The position numbers and the translations under genes are program-made. The notes under the pieces were generated by a model. That model searched no databases. It had not been told where the DNA came from and saw nothing but the letters and a program-made list of their open reading frames with translations. Positions 21,071 to 34,189 of a DNA stretch of 64,000 nt are shown here, piece by piece; within the stretch, counting starts at the first letter, position 1, and each line of letters begins with the position of its first letter. The DNA comes from Adiantum capillus-veneris (taxonomy: Eukaryota; Streptophyta; Polypodiopsida; Polypodiales; Pteridaceae), in NCBI GenBank assembly GCA_014529385.2, contig CM043960.1:28487396-28551395 (forward strand), in the 5' to 3' direction.

Positions 21071-23442
21071 ATGAGTAGTGACGAGGATGTGGGACCGTCC
21101 AACCGAAACACCTATCTCTCAACGAGGGTCTTATATCCTTGTAATCAATGCAAGCATGCTGTGCGATGGACAAGACGTGTTTCTTTGCAGCACGTTCGCG
21201 GATTTGGCGAGTTCGATCCATCTATTATAGATCGAGTTGTTGCCAATTATAACTCGTCGGACTCTGACACTGGCCAACAAGCAGCAATCTTGCAACCCAA
21301 TAGACGTGTTCGCAGGCGCTTTGGTCAAGCAGCATATGTGAGGCCACAAGATGTAGCCTCTAACAGCTCGGGGGATGATCATGCAGAGCACATTCCCAAC
21401 GAGGCAATGTTTGAGCCCGAGATTGATGAAATGATCGAGATGATCATGGATTCAGAAAGGCTTATCTATGATGATATGAAAAGTGAAGCCGATACGCCAT
21501 TGTATAATGGAGCACGTATGTCTAGATTGAAAGCACTCCTGGTTCTTCTCAACATGCAGGCAAAGTTTGGATGGAGTGACACTGGCGTCACAGCGATTTT
21601 CAGGTGATCTATTACAATTAGTTTACTTTAATAAAACTCTAAATGTATAATGATCTGATAGATTTTTACACGACTGTATCGTATTTTTATGTTGTGTAGA
21701 TTGCTTAAAGAGCACATACTACCAGCTGACAATGTGATGCCAGATTCCTGAGATGAAGCAAGAAAGATTTTGCGAAACTTGGGGATGGATTACAATTCTA
21801 TCCACGCTTGTCCTAATGACTGCATTCTTTTCAGAGGGGAATACATAGACATGGAGAAGTGTCCGAAATGTGATTCCGAAAGATATCGAGTTGATCTCCA
21901 CGGGACAAAAATTCCACAAAAGTTTTTGCGACATTTTCCTCTGCTTCCTCGCATCAAGCATTTCTTCGAATGTAAGTCCATGGCCGCCCTAGCATCATGG
22001 CATGAGGAGAATAAATCTTCGGATGGTGTGCTACGAATTCCTGCAGATTGCGCAGCCTGGAAACATATAGATGGAACATGGTCGGATTTTGCCAGGGAAG
22101 CTCGAAATTTGCGCTTAGGCCTGGCTATGGATGGCGTAAATCCATTTGGTCAAAGATCAACATCTTACAGTGTATGGCCCGTTGTCATCGTCAACTACAA
22201 CATTCCCCCGTGGTTGACTACGAAGAAGGGGCACCTATGGCTAAGCTTGATTGTGCCAGGGCGATATAAAGTGGAGAATATGGATGTGTATCTTCGTCCA
22301 CTATTGGAAGAGCTACAACAATTGTGGATTGGCATAGAGGTGGTGGATATGAGCCGACACACAGGACGGCGGAATGCATTCTAATGTGGACCATGCATGA
22401 CTATCCCGGGCTAATAGAATGCTCAGGTGATCTATTGACACTCCTCACTCAGACACTATAAATCTTGTTTTTTCCCATAGTTGATCTATTATCATGTGTA
22501 TACATGCAGGGCTTCAAACAAGCAGATACAGAGCATGTGTCACATGTGGACCTAGACTGAATGCACGTAGGGCGCCCTCACTAAAGACTCTCGGGGTTGC
22601 GCGACCAAGGTAAGTTTGCAATGTACGACATGCTAGTGACTTTATTTCTAAACGTTTGAACGGCCACTCATAATCTTTGTTCGTTGTAGTATAAGTCATG
22701 CACAGCAGCATGGTGTAAAGGTCGACATTTTAGGGTGGAACGGATCGACAAAAAGCGTTTTACTCAAGATTGAGGAATCATGGCAAAATTTGAACAGTCT
22801 AGTCGACGACGTTCCTCTGATGCAGATCCTGTGGTGGCGGAACTCACTTACTTCGGCACGCTGCAAGAGATTTTGAGGATCGATTACAGAGGATTTTTTG
22901 TCGACTTGTTCGACGTGCAATGGTTCAAGATAATCATGGAGGGTCGCAACGCTACTGTGCATAGAGGAGAGTCTGGTTTTCTTGAGGTGGATTCTACTAA
23001 GAAATGGACTGGCCTAAGAGACACTTTCGTACTACCAGAGCATTGTGAACAAGTAAGTATGTAAATAGTTAACATCCCCCTTTTACAAGTTATGTGCTTG
23101 AAAGCTCTCATGTAAGTTATGTGGCTCTGGCAGGTAATATTTCATCCTACAAAGTCTACATCAAACTGGTGGTACGTCATAGAGGTAGCCCCTCGTAGTG
23201 CAAGGACGTATGAAGGCTACCATGTGCCAATCACAACGGCATCAATGGAGGAGATCAGAGAAGATGCTCAATCAGAAGCCGCTGCGGTGGTGCCAGACGA
23301 GCATCAAGATGCTACTACTCTATATGGGGTGCATGCAGAGGAGCTACAAAATGAAACAGAGGATATGTGTTTAAACGGAGAGCTATATATAGATATAGGA
23401 AGTTATGCTGAGTTATGCGAGGATGAGAGAGAGATCTCTTAA
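21071..23442 (+). pseudogene. tnpD: tnpD-like transposase gene of CACTA-1, internally deleted
   Basis: Exon 1 (21071-21603) starts MSSDEDVG with a Cys finger (YPCNQCKH). Exon 2 (21700 on) holds the Tnp2-type core: ACPNDCILFRGEY, then KCPKCDSERY, then MDGVNPFGQRSTSYSVWPVV and YNIPPWLTTKKG. A TGA at 21749 interrupts it, and a frameshift near 22375 precedes MWTMHDYPGLIEC. After exon 3 (about 22510-22612, CVTCGP) the middle of the usual protein, including the remaining catalytic region, is missing. The next parts (about 22700-23052 and 23134-23442) are the C-terminal domain (ELTYFGTLQEILRIDY; WWYVIEVAPRS). TNPD cuts at the CACTA ends; this copy is probably inactive. Confidence 0.8.
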
Positions 23443-23714
23443 AGCCACAAATATTGTATTTGAACAATTTTGCTCCGTGTTGTAAAAGCTCTGGCTCTCT
23501 AAGTACCTTCCATAGTGTATAACGCTCTTTTCTACTCGCGCTCACATCTTTTGATTGAAAATTCTAAGTTTTCGACTTGCCTCTTCTATCACTCAATTCA
23601 TTGCGTCATTGTATTTATATGCGTCATTACGTCATTGTATTTAATGGTCTTTGCGTCATTGTCTACTCTATTCATTCAATATTAAGTTTAAATATTCGTG
23701 TGTTTAATGCAGGT

Positions 23715-25024
23715 ATGGATGATGAGGAGTTTCTTTCTTCTTTGTCACCGCAGCAGAGACAGTGGTATGTGGAGCGTCCTCGCTCTGGCACATCATCGCG
23801 CGTTCCTACTCCATCCGCATCTCCCTCTCTTTCGGAGCATTCAGCGCGCTCCGAAGCTTCGGCGTCGACGAGACGATCTTCACACTCGTCTAGACACCGG
23901 CGCTCTAGTGGTGGCGGTGGCGGTTGTTGTGGGGATTCCGCCGCCGATGCCTCCACACCGCCTCGTGTTCGACGAGGCCCTTTACCCTCCCCTTCTTTGC
24001 CCGCCCCCACACCAGCCACAGCATCGCCATCTACGCCAAGTTTTGCGCGGCTGACTGTTCCTAGCAGCTACACACCTCTACCTACTCCGCCAGGAGCCAC
24101 CCCACTCGACACTCCTCGCTTCGGGGCCCAGACGTCGGTGGAGACACCTGACGTCCGTACCCCCATCGACACGCCGCTAGAGACCCCTACCGGGACACCC
24201 AGGTTCACGCGTCACCGGCCAGAGGGCTTGCCTTACTCCGTCGACTTCAGCGGCGGCATCATCATGGATGATGACGGCAAGAAGGTGATCTCGCGCATGC
24301 GTGGTCTTCGCTCTCAGCTGTTTAGACACTACATACTAAACAAATGGAGTGAAGTACCAAGTGATTTAAAAAACAGAGTCATCAGCATACTTCATGATGA
24401 GTTTCCCGTTCCAACACGGGATCAGTGCTTCAATGAAGACCTGATGAAGATTCGAATGCGCGAATACTGCAAACACAAGCGTTCCGAAGTGCAAAAAGCA
24501 ATCAAGAATGGGTGGAACAGGCCAGATTGGCTGGCCAAAGAAGATTGGAAGAATGCGAAGAAAGCAGCGCGCGAGAATCCCGACAAGTGGAAGCAACAAA
24601 AGGATGCAGCCAGAGCGCGAGTAGAGGCAGGGAGCTCGCACCACTTGGGGAGCGGTGGATGGGCATCATTTGAGGCCGATTTTGTAAGTGTTTTCGCATT
24701 GCTCTTTATGTTCGATAGTTTAGGGTTTATGAGTTTTTTAATTCTAACATAATGAAATCTTTGTATGTTTTGACAGTGGTCGATGACAGGACGTGATCCC
24801 ACACCGTACGAGCGCGAGTACGCAGGCAGGAAGGGCTTAAACGCCCTGATGGACATTCTCAGTTCTCGCGGCGGCATGGTTAGTATTAGGGTTTACTCTT
24901 TTCTATTTTTTGTATTGTTTTATAAATGTCGTTATATGTTTATACTTACTGAAAGCTGTCTTATTGTCTTTTTTTGCAGAATCCGACAGATACGCCGCTT
25001 GGACGCGATGAGACGTCTGACTAG
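23715..25024 (+). CDS. tnpA: tnpA-like protein of CACTA-1, three exons, intact
   Basis: Exons 23715-24683, 24777-24878 and 24980-25024 join in phase 0 with GTAAGT, GTTAGT and CAG sites and encode 371 residues, MDDEEFLSSL to a stop after DETSD. The first half is Ser/Pro/Thr-rich with a Gly/Cys patch (GGGGGCC) and is probably disordered. Residues about 215-330 form a helical, Lys/Trp-rich domain (RHYILNKWSEVPSDLKNRV ... RPDWLAKEDWKNAKKAA) resembling plant Ptta/En/Spm transposase-associated proteins. TNPA proteins bind subterminal repeats and bring the ends together. GC content is clearly above the surroundings. The start is set by an acceptor three bases upstream; earlier in-frame Met codons lie in the intron-like AT-rich part. 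No break is seen. Confidence 0.75.
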
Positions 25025-25392
25025 ACGACATCAGTTTAGCCGTAGCTAGATAGCATTAGTTTAGGGTTTCTCATAGCTTATGTATCATGAGACGGATTTT
25101 ATACGTCTTTTTGAACCATGTATATTATTACATTTGTCACCACAGTTCCTTTTGCCAATCAATTCTTTATGCCTATGATGTTGTACAATTGTCATTATTA
25201 CATTTGCCAATCAATTCATTTTGCCTATGATGTGTACAATTGTCAATTTTACGCTTGTCAATTTTGCAAACAATGCGTCTTGTGGGTGACTATTTTGGGT
25301 CTATTATCTACCCTTGCACTTTTTTTAAAAAGTGAATCAAGTACAATATGGTTGATGGGTGGCAGGGCATTCAATGCCCTGTCACCAAAAAA
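25025..25392 (+). other. CACTA-1 3' region
   Basis: AT-rich sequence with repeats of TTTGCCAATCAATTC and TACAATTGTCA; a similar stretch lies in CACTA-2 near 59020-59100. The open frame here is not coding in my view. Confidence 0.5.
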
Positions 25393-25663
25393 AAAATCTC
25401 TCGAGCGTCGCTATAATCGTCACTATTTATGGCTCTGTAGCGTCGCTATGAGCGTCGCTATAGTCTTCTGTGTAAATGTCACTATAACCATCGCTATGAG
25501 CGTCTCTATGAGCGTCTCTATATAGCAACGCATATAGCGACGCCTATAGCGACACTCTCGTAGCGACGCTCGTAGCGACGGTTTTAGCGATGCCGGGGGT
25601 TATAAAAACCCAGTGTATTTCCGTTGCTAACAGCGTCACAAGAGCACACAACCTCTTGTAGTG
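25393..25663. repeat. CACTA-1 right subterminal repeats and terminal inverted repeat
   Basis: About ten copies of GCGTCGCTAT/ATAGCGACGC variants, then TTATAAAAACCCAGTGTATT at 25600-25619, then the terminal repeat. The last 70 bp are nearly identical in CACTA-2 (59500-59568). Confidence 0.85.
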
Positions 25664-27060
25664 AGGGGCAATCATAATATCCTAGATGGATAAATCTATC
25701 CAGACCTTATAGTTTTTCAGATGACATTTTGAAGAAGTGTTCCTTAGAAGAGAAGCCCAAAAATCATTGGACTAGACATCCCTCTAAATCCACTTAGCAG
25801 ATAATTTTAAAGCTAGCTTGTCAAGATCCAAAACACCCAAACCTCCTCTAGTTTTGTCCATATAGCAAATGTTCCATTCTACCTTTGGGACTTTTGCACA
25901 CAGATCATTTCCACCCCATAAGAACCTTATAGAAAGCTGGGTGACTTGGTTTAGTTGCATATTTGTAGGTTTCCAACAATAGATAAATAGATTAGTGAGG
26001 GCAGCAGGTAGTGATTAAGAACAAAGACTCTTGAAGATAGAGTAGGCTGCATGTTATGCCATTTGAAAAAAAAAATTAAATCTATCAAGGACCCACTTCC
26101 ATCTCTATTCCATTGAGACTCTAAATCCCATAGGTATACCCAAGAGCTTGAAGATCTTGCCATTTGGTATAGTTTGACAACCTACACTACAAAATGAGGC
26201 TCGTATCTCCCCATTGGAAGACTTGAACCAATCTTGGAGTGGTTGATGATAGAACCATTGGGTAGGCAAAACAGGTTAAGGAAATCAAGAAAATCATTCA
26301 CTGAATCCCTATTAGCTTGCATTAGTGCATTGATATCATCGGCTAAATGCTACAGAAAAAAGCACGAGGCACCTTGGATATTGATCCCTTTGATTTTACC
26401 TTCATTGATTCCATCCTTGATCAACCACCCCCTGGAGAATCTGAAGAAATAGCAAAGAGTAGAGGAGCAAGAGGATATCCTTGCCTTATGGATCTCATTA
26501 GGTGAATTTCATCTATCAGGTCCCCATTTGCTGCAATCCTTGCATAAGCATTACCAACAGAACATACACAAACTTTATAATTTTTTTCCCAAAACCAATG
26601 TCATGCAAGGACTAGAGAATAAAGTCCCACTCCATTCTATCATATGCCTTGTCAAAGTCAACTTTAAAAAAGTAAAAATCTTGACCAGAATCTATAGCAT
26701 GCTCAATTCCTTCCCACAAGGTAATGACAGCTTCAAGGATAGATCCGCATCTAATGAAACATTTTTGCTCTTTAAGAATAATTTGATCCATCAAAGAGAA
26801 GATTCTTCTAGCCAGACACAGGGAAAAAATCTTATCGAGGGTTGTCATACATCCTCCTTGCTTTGTTTTTTATGTTTGTCTCAGTTTTTTTCTCAGAGAT
26901 ACAAGCTAATAAGAAACCCCAAGCTTGACAGAACCGTGCATAGCAAGATATATATGGAGAACCATTCCCTATGGGAAGTAACATGAGAACTGACATATAA
27001 ATCAATGATCTAATTTTGTGCATAACACTCATCAAGTGCCAATAACACATCTGGACTTAA
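25664..27060 (-). mobile_element. LINE-A, reverse transcriptase part (L1 type), decayed
   Basis: On the minus strand: GRSILEAVITLWEGIEHAI-like sequence (26700-26760), KVDFDKAYDRMEWDF (26620-26665, containing the first RT Asp), IRQGYPL and then HLADDINALM (near 26330, the xxDD catalytic motif as LADD). These follow L1 RT motif order. Many stops and shifts are present. The 5' part (ORF1, endonuclease) is absent; a copia gag fragment abuts at about 27060-27110. The element continues past CACTA-1 at 18931. Confidence 0.8.
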
Positions 27061-27110
27061 ATCAAAAGTGAGAACAAGCACATCTGATGGATGTTGCACG
27101 TCAAGAACAA

Positions 27111-27957
27111 CTATGGAGGTGGATATTCAACCACATTGATCTCCTCTATCTTTACACTGCTCTTTGGAGCATTGCACTTCACAATATCTTTGCCCTTTTC
27201 ACGTTGTAAAAGATGGAAATCCTTCTTTAAATGGTCTTTCTGACCACAAACATAGCATTCTACATTTCTCAAATCACGGTCTTGACTCGTGCGATGATTG
27301 TGCCGATCCTTACAATCGTGTGAACGACCGTGGATGTGACTACGTCCACCTCTTTGCCTATGGCAATTATGGTCACTTTCCATATATGCATCTCCATGCC
27401 CACCATTGTCGAGAGATTAACATCTAATCTCTTCAGTGAGCAATCCACTAGTAACATCGTCAGAACTTCAGTTTACCACTTGGTGTGGAGTTACTAATCA
27501 TAGTATTGAACGTGTCCCAAGAAGAAGGCAAAGAGAATAACAAGAAAATGGCCTTCATTTCTTCATTGAAATTCAGCCCTTTGTATGTCAACTGAGAAAA
27601 TGTGCTAGTGAATTCATTCAGGTGTTCACTAACGCTGCTACCTTCTTTCATATTCAAACGCATTTTCAAGAAAAATTTGCTAGGAGCACTTTTTCCATGC
27701 ATAGAGAGTCTCAAAACTCTCGTGATTTAGTCTTGTCCGTAATAGTGAAGAATATGGTCTCGCCAAGATGTAATCTAGTCGTGGCCATAGCATGGGTATC
27801 CAACTCTTCCCATTGAACATCAGTGTAAGCATGCTCTCTACGCTCTTTCAATGGAACTTCCAGACACCAAGACATCAAGCATACATCGCTTCCAAATCAT
27901 AAAGTGTGTGCCATCAAATTTCTTTATGTAGTATTCTTCCCTTTCCGAAGCAATCAT
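27111..27957 (-). pseudogene. copia-2 gag, decayed
   Basis: The start is MIASEREEYYIKKFDGTHF at 27957, close to copia-1 gag in layout. The middle reads SEHLNEFTSTFSQLTYKG and FLLFSLPSSWDTFNTM, matching the UBN2/gag domain. The C-terminal knuckle is CYVCGQKDHLKKDF, with the last Cys lost to Phe. Several stops lie near the N-terminus. No protease or pol follows. Confidence 0.8.
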
Positions 27958-29028
27958 AACTCAAGAAAAAATGACCAAGGGTTTATGACAAAAAGTGTTG
28001 GGAGAATTTTGAAGGAGTTTTCCCTGGAATGGGAATAGAAACTCAAGACAAAATACGACATAATCACTGGATGTAAGCACTCATATGTGTCAAGAACGCA
28101 TATGGTCAACTCGTGGGAAAAATTTGATAGAGTCTCCTCTGTACGGGGAGCAAAGTCTCAAACCCGACAGGACAAAATCAACGCATAAACTACCAAAAAA
28201 ATAACCATTACGCATAAGACAGAAGTAACAAACTATCATGTGCCCCAACTTGGCGTCAAAAGAAAAAGTGTCCATCCAAATACATAGCCTATGGTGAGGA
28301 CATCGAAAGAGGGGTACTCTAGTAACCTGTATCACCAAAAGTGTCTGAACATTCGAGAACAATCCAACTCAACAAAACCTCATGTAAATGAACCTCCAAG
28401 GCTAAGCAGACTCAAGACTAGCTACAATCTTAGAAAGGGATCTTCCAATTCGAGTCTCAAAAATGATCGAGAAAATTGCCAAAATTACCAAAAAATGACT
28501 CCACACGATGTACAATAGGCAGTAACTGTAACTCAACGTACATGAGAAATCACGCACGCACAAATAGGTGCCAAAAAACTCCTGCATGCATTGTCTGTGC
28601 TCAAGGAAATATGCATGTGTTAATGCATGATCATCCGCAGAGAAACTAGTGCCAAAATGACTTCCAAGCGTTCCTTTGAAGGCATTGTACCTGCATGTCA
28701 GTGTATACTATGGAAGTTGAAGCTGATTTCCACCGCTTGAGGGAAATGTGCTATTCGAGTAGCCGCCAAATGGTTAAAGCCAAAACTATGCCACAAAGCG
28801 TAATTGTTGCGCTCGATGCCATGTTGGGTGTCACTCCTCTATGATACAGGTACCTCGCCCATGTCATGAGCGTAATCGTCCATGGGAAACCACTCATCCA
28901 CAAGAATGTGGGTGTCGGGGTCAGGTGTCGAGAACCCGTTGTGTAATGTGAGATGTCGAGAAAATCATCGGGGGTAGTCGCCAGTGTCGGTGTCGAATGT
29001 CGATGCAGCGCGTTGAGATAGCAAGTGT

Positions 29029-29121
<93 letters not shown>

Positions 29122-29903
29122 GCGCGATCAATGTCAAAGAAGTTGATCCATCCAAATCGATGCCGCCTTCGTTTTGATCGAGTGTGTGAACACTCAGAGA
29201 GAGGCCATTAAAAAAAATCTTTTTTTTTTGTTTTTGTTGTGTTGTCTGAACGAGTAAGAAAAGGATGACAGCGTGTGTGTGTGTGTGTGTGTGTACCACC
29301 ACACACAATTTACTTTGTCAAATTGCTCCGAGCAGAGGAGGACGACAGTGTGCACTGTGTATGCGTGTAACACCATAGTCTTGCCTGATCTGCTTTGATC
29401 TACTGCCTCAAAGTTCCTGTTAAGCTTGTTGCTCGATTGTTAGCAGATCCTAGCGCTACTAAAATTGAGCTAAAGCTTCAAATTTTTGCCAACGCTACTC
29501 TACTGTAGACTTGTCCAGTGCAGCTAGTTCTATTTAACTCCCTCCTTTGCTTGCTTGCAAGGCAATTGCTACGCTGGTGCTGCTTACGAATCCTTGGAGA
29601 TTTTTAGCGCTATCTGCAGACTCTTTTCAGTGCTACAAATTTCCCCTTGGCTTGGTTGTGCTCACAACTCCAAGTTGTTGCACACAGGTCGCAAGTGTTG
29701 GATTTCCCTTCGAGCCTCACTCACTTCTATTTCCCTATGCAAGTCGATTCCTACTGCCTTCGATACCAAGTTCCCTGCAGATCTCAAAAGCTTGCTTGAC
29801 TTCTTCAAGCTTTCTAGATCCCTGCTCCCTGCTCAATTCTACTCAATCCTCTCAAGCTTTGGTGGGCCTGGACACGTGGGAGGGGAGCAGCATTGGCAAG
29901 CCA
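27958..29903 (-). other. copia-2 leader region
   Basis: Sequence between the gag start and a primer-binding site. Words such as GGAGTTTTCCCTGGAATGGG and ATAGAGTCTCCTC near 28015 and 28130 recall the copia-1 leader. It contains the microsatellites at 29032-29117. Leu/Ser-rich frames at 29547-29921 are not recognised. Confidence 0.45.
29032..29117. repeat. (CT)n(TA)n microsatellite
   Basis: About 25 CT units run directly into about 17 TA units. A (GT)n run follows at 29274-29295. Confidence 0.95.
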
Positions 29904-29916
29904 GGTTCTAATACCA
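29904..29916 (-). promoter_or_regulatory. copia-2 primer-binding site
   Basis: TGGTATTAGAACC on the minus strand is a diverged form of the plant copia site. A TG...-type LTR edge (TGAAGGGG on the plus strand, 29919) lies two bases away. The other end of that LTR could not be fixed. Confidence 0.6.
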
Positions 29917-29918
29917 TT

Positions 29919-31421
<1,503 letters not shown>

Positions 31422-31429
31422 CAGATGCC

Positions 31430-32215
31430 TTGCGGTATGTCACAGAAGCAAAATGCAGTAACAGAAAAATTATGAGTTGCAATGCAAAGGTACACCAAAC
31501 TTTGCCATTTGGTCACATTCAGGTGGTGGTATGCAGTCTAGCGGAACATATCTCCTCAATACAATGCCGTTCGATGGTCGATGCGAACTTGCTCAGCGGC
31601 CATAAAGCTACTATACAATGCCATCGACTAACCTCAGGATTGCGGTAGTCTTGCTCCTACCCTTGCTCTCATAAGCTGCCTTGTGGACATAGCTGCAGTG
31701 GTACGTGTGCAAGGTGCCAAGGTGAGCAGCATGTGAGCATTTGCAACCACCCATGTGCAATTCCCTTGCCCTGTTTCCACAAATGCAAGTCGCCATGTGG
31801 TGCACCATGCAAGCCCTATGGCCTCAAGAAACCATGCCTTAATTGTTGTGTGCATGAGCGTTGTGCCCATACTTGTGAGAAACCTTGTGTCCCATGCTTA
31901 CTGCCATGTCCTTGGATGTGTGAACACTATTCTTGTAGTCTTCCTTGCAGTTCTATATGCACAAGGCATCGATGTGACACACCTTGCGGCAAAGCTCTAA
32001 AATGTGGTCATCCTTGTATTGGGATGTGTAGTGAGCCGTGCCCCGCAAAGTGTCGGATATGTGACCCAAACACTCCTGAGCTGTTCACAAGCCAATAAAT
32101 TGGGGAACTACCATCCTATACCCTCTTTGTGCAGCTTGTAGATTGCGGCTACATTTGCATGGTGAGAAAGCTTGACAGCTACATGGATGGACCTAATCCA
32201 CAGAAGAATTGGTAG
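31430..32215 (+). pseudogene. ZNFX1-like protein fragment with NFX1-type zinc fingers
   Basis: One frame runs 31430-32212 with stops at 31646 (TAG) and 32096 (TAA). It reads LPFGHIQVVVC and LLSGHKATIQCH (finger-like, each with one Cys lost), then LPCGHSCSGTCARC, CNHPCAIPLPCFHKC, CEHYSCSLPC and KCGHPCIGMCSEPC. After the second stop comes LVDCGYICMVRKLDSYMD. The C-x-H-x3-C-x3-C finger series followed by DCGH-like sequence and an M/L-D-x-Y/W-M motif is the layout of ZNFX1-type SF1 helicase proteins after their helicase domain. ZNFX1 proteins act in RNA-based silencing or antiviral defence in several eukaryotes. The helicase part is absent. A donor (TTG|GTAGGT) lies at 32212. Confidence 0.7.
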
Positions 32216-32449
32216 GTGTTTTATGGCTTTGAGATGACTAACAAACTTTGCATTTAATGAGTGCAGGAAACGGAGTGTTACAGTGCTATTGCATACATGA
32301 TATCTTCCTCCAATGTCTGCATGGTGTAATTCCCATTTTTGTATCTGTACTTCTGTGGTCAAAAAATTACAGTTGATATCCATCTCATTTTGAATGTTTG
32401 GATATCAATCTGACATGTCTTGGAATTATCCAATTCGGTGATTGATCAC

Positions 32450-32504
<55 letters not shown>

Positions 32505-32730
32505 GCTTTACATTGGGGGGCACAAGAAGGGAGAGGAGGAATTGAAGCATCATGAATCGATAACCATATCGCCTTGTTGATGTAATTTGATGTATGTCAG
32601 CTCGTTAGAAGAGTCTTTAAATAGGCTTGATTACATGCAAAGTTATTGAGTTTGATGTAACATAGGTAAAGCCTAGAGGTTCATTTTTTTGCATGCTTCC
32701 AATTCTTGATAAAGTATTAACATTTGCAAT

Positions 32731-32775
<45 letters not shown>

Positions 32776-33608
32776 GGCATAGGATGCTTCTCTCGCTGTT
32801 TTTGCATCCCTCGACGCAGGAAAAGATGTGTACCTTCCTATGTCCTCACCTCACACCTTCCTCAATCTTCTCTTTTGCTTCATATGCCAAGCATCACACA
32901 CACAAGATATCGGCACTTAGATTCATCGTAGACACCTTCAATACAAGTTGATCGATGTCTCCTGCTTCAATGAACTAGACCACAACAGAACGGCATGAGC
33001 TCCACATTGTGAGGTTACTTCCATTCTTAGCTCTCTCATCATGCTTTGATAAGCAATCACAAACAATCTCCCATTCTCACTACACCTCCACCTGATGTGA
33101 AGCAACATTGAAAAAAAAAAATATAGGAAAAATTACCAAAATACTCCTTTAATTTGTGCAAATTCCCATAATACTCAAATTGCAAAATTTCCCGACATGC
33201 TCTTGTGCGTTATTTTCTAATCTTTATTCCTTTTTGACAAATGAGATCCGTTTTTGAGTGCTTGCCATTGCTAGGGATGTAATTTGCCACAAATTACCTC
33301 CAAAAAAGACAATTTATACCTAAAAATAATGAAGCAAATTATCTCCAAAGCCTACAAAGCCAACTCAAATTCTAAATATGCATCTTGATTTGATAGGGGA
33401 TCATTGTTCTTATGAAAAGCTACAATTTTTTATTTTTTTTGGAGAAATTTGATCTCACAATGAAGAGTATCTTGGATAATTTGGAAAATTTGAAGGGCAT
33501 TTTGGGAATTAATGCAAAAATATGGGGGTACTTTGGGAACATTTAAAATTTGAAAGGTATTTTCAAAATTTTAACAAATTAGAGGGGTATTTTGGTAATT
33601 TTCCCAAA

Positions 33609-33644
<36 letters not shown>

Positions 33645-33890
33645 GTTCTTGAGGACGCACCGCATCTCACTTTCCCTCTCGTTTATTTTCTATTTTGTCA
33701 AACATTAGTCTATATGAATATACGAAGAGATTATGATTATGATACTCTATTATTTTGGAAGTTGAGCAACATCGTTAAACAAAAAAAAGTTGTACTTGAT
33801 TTGGTGATTTGGTGTAGATATATATTACCAATGGCAGGCCTTGTGATTTTATCACTTGTTCCTCTCTAGTCTAGCTACCCTCTATGCTAG
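32216..33890. other. intergenic, AT-rich with GA/CT microsatellites
   Basis: (GA)n at 32455-32500 and 32733-32772, (CT)n at 33609-33641. Between 33115 and 33610, phrases of the type GGGTATTTTGGTAATTTTCC and their complements flank the region. No gene is seen. A gene remnant may extend slightly past 32260, where an AG acceptor-like site precedes ETECYSAIAYM. Confidence 0.45.
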
Positions 33891-34096
33891 CTCTTCAACG
33901 ATTACAAGTGGTGGCTTGAGGACTCTACTTTCTCTTGTCCCTTAGGTGTTCTTTTCTTTTCTTCTTCTAGTTATGGGTCTTGATCACTTTCTGCTCTTCA
34001 ATGATTACAAGTGGTGGCTTGAGGACTCTACTTTCTCTTGTCCCTTAGGCGTTCTTTTCTTTTCTTCTTCTAGTTATGGGTCTGGATCACTTTCTT
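33891..34096. repeat. 103-bp tandem duplication
   Basis: 33891-33993 and 33994-34096 are near-identical (CTCTTCAA(C/T)GATTACAAG...), differing at a handful of bases. Confidence 0.92.
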
Positions 34097-34189
34097 CAGA
34101 GAGTTGGTCCTCATATTCATTCATGGGACCCTCATCACTTTCCTCGTCACTCTTGACTGGATCTTGCTGAGCCAGTTTACTCTTTGATC

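Larger units (their letters stand above)
18932..25663 (+). mobile_element. CACTA-1: En/Spm-type DNA transposon
   Basis: Begins CACTACAAGAGG and ends with its reverse complement CCTCTTGTAGTG (12-bp terminal inverted repeats). The 3-bp flanks are GGG and AGG, an imperfect target duplication. Subterminal copies of TAGCGACGC and its complement cluster at 18953-19060 and 25393-25590, as expected for TNPA binding sites. The cargo, all on the plus strand, is an HMA-domain fragment, a deleted tnpD and an intact tnpA. CACTA-2 is a shorter relative. Confidence 0.93.

Noticed and set aside
23577..23714. Longer N-terminus for tnpA from an upstream Met
   Set aside because: The extension is AT-rich, has intron-like composition and ends at an AG acceptor just before the MDDEEF start.
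25118..25525. 135-codon frame at the right end of CACTA-1
   Set aside because: It overlaps subterminal repeats and its counterpart in CACTA-2 is not open.
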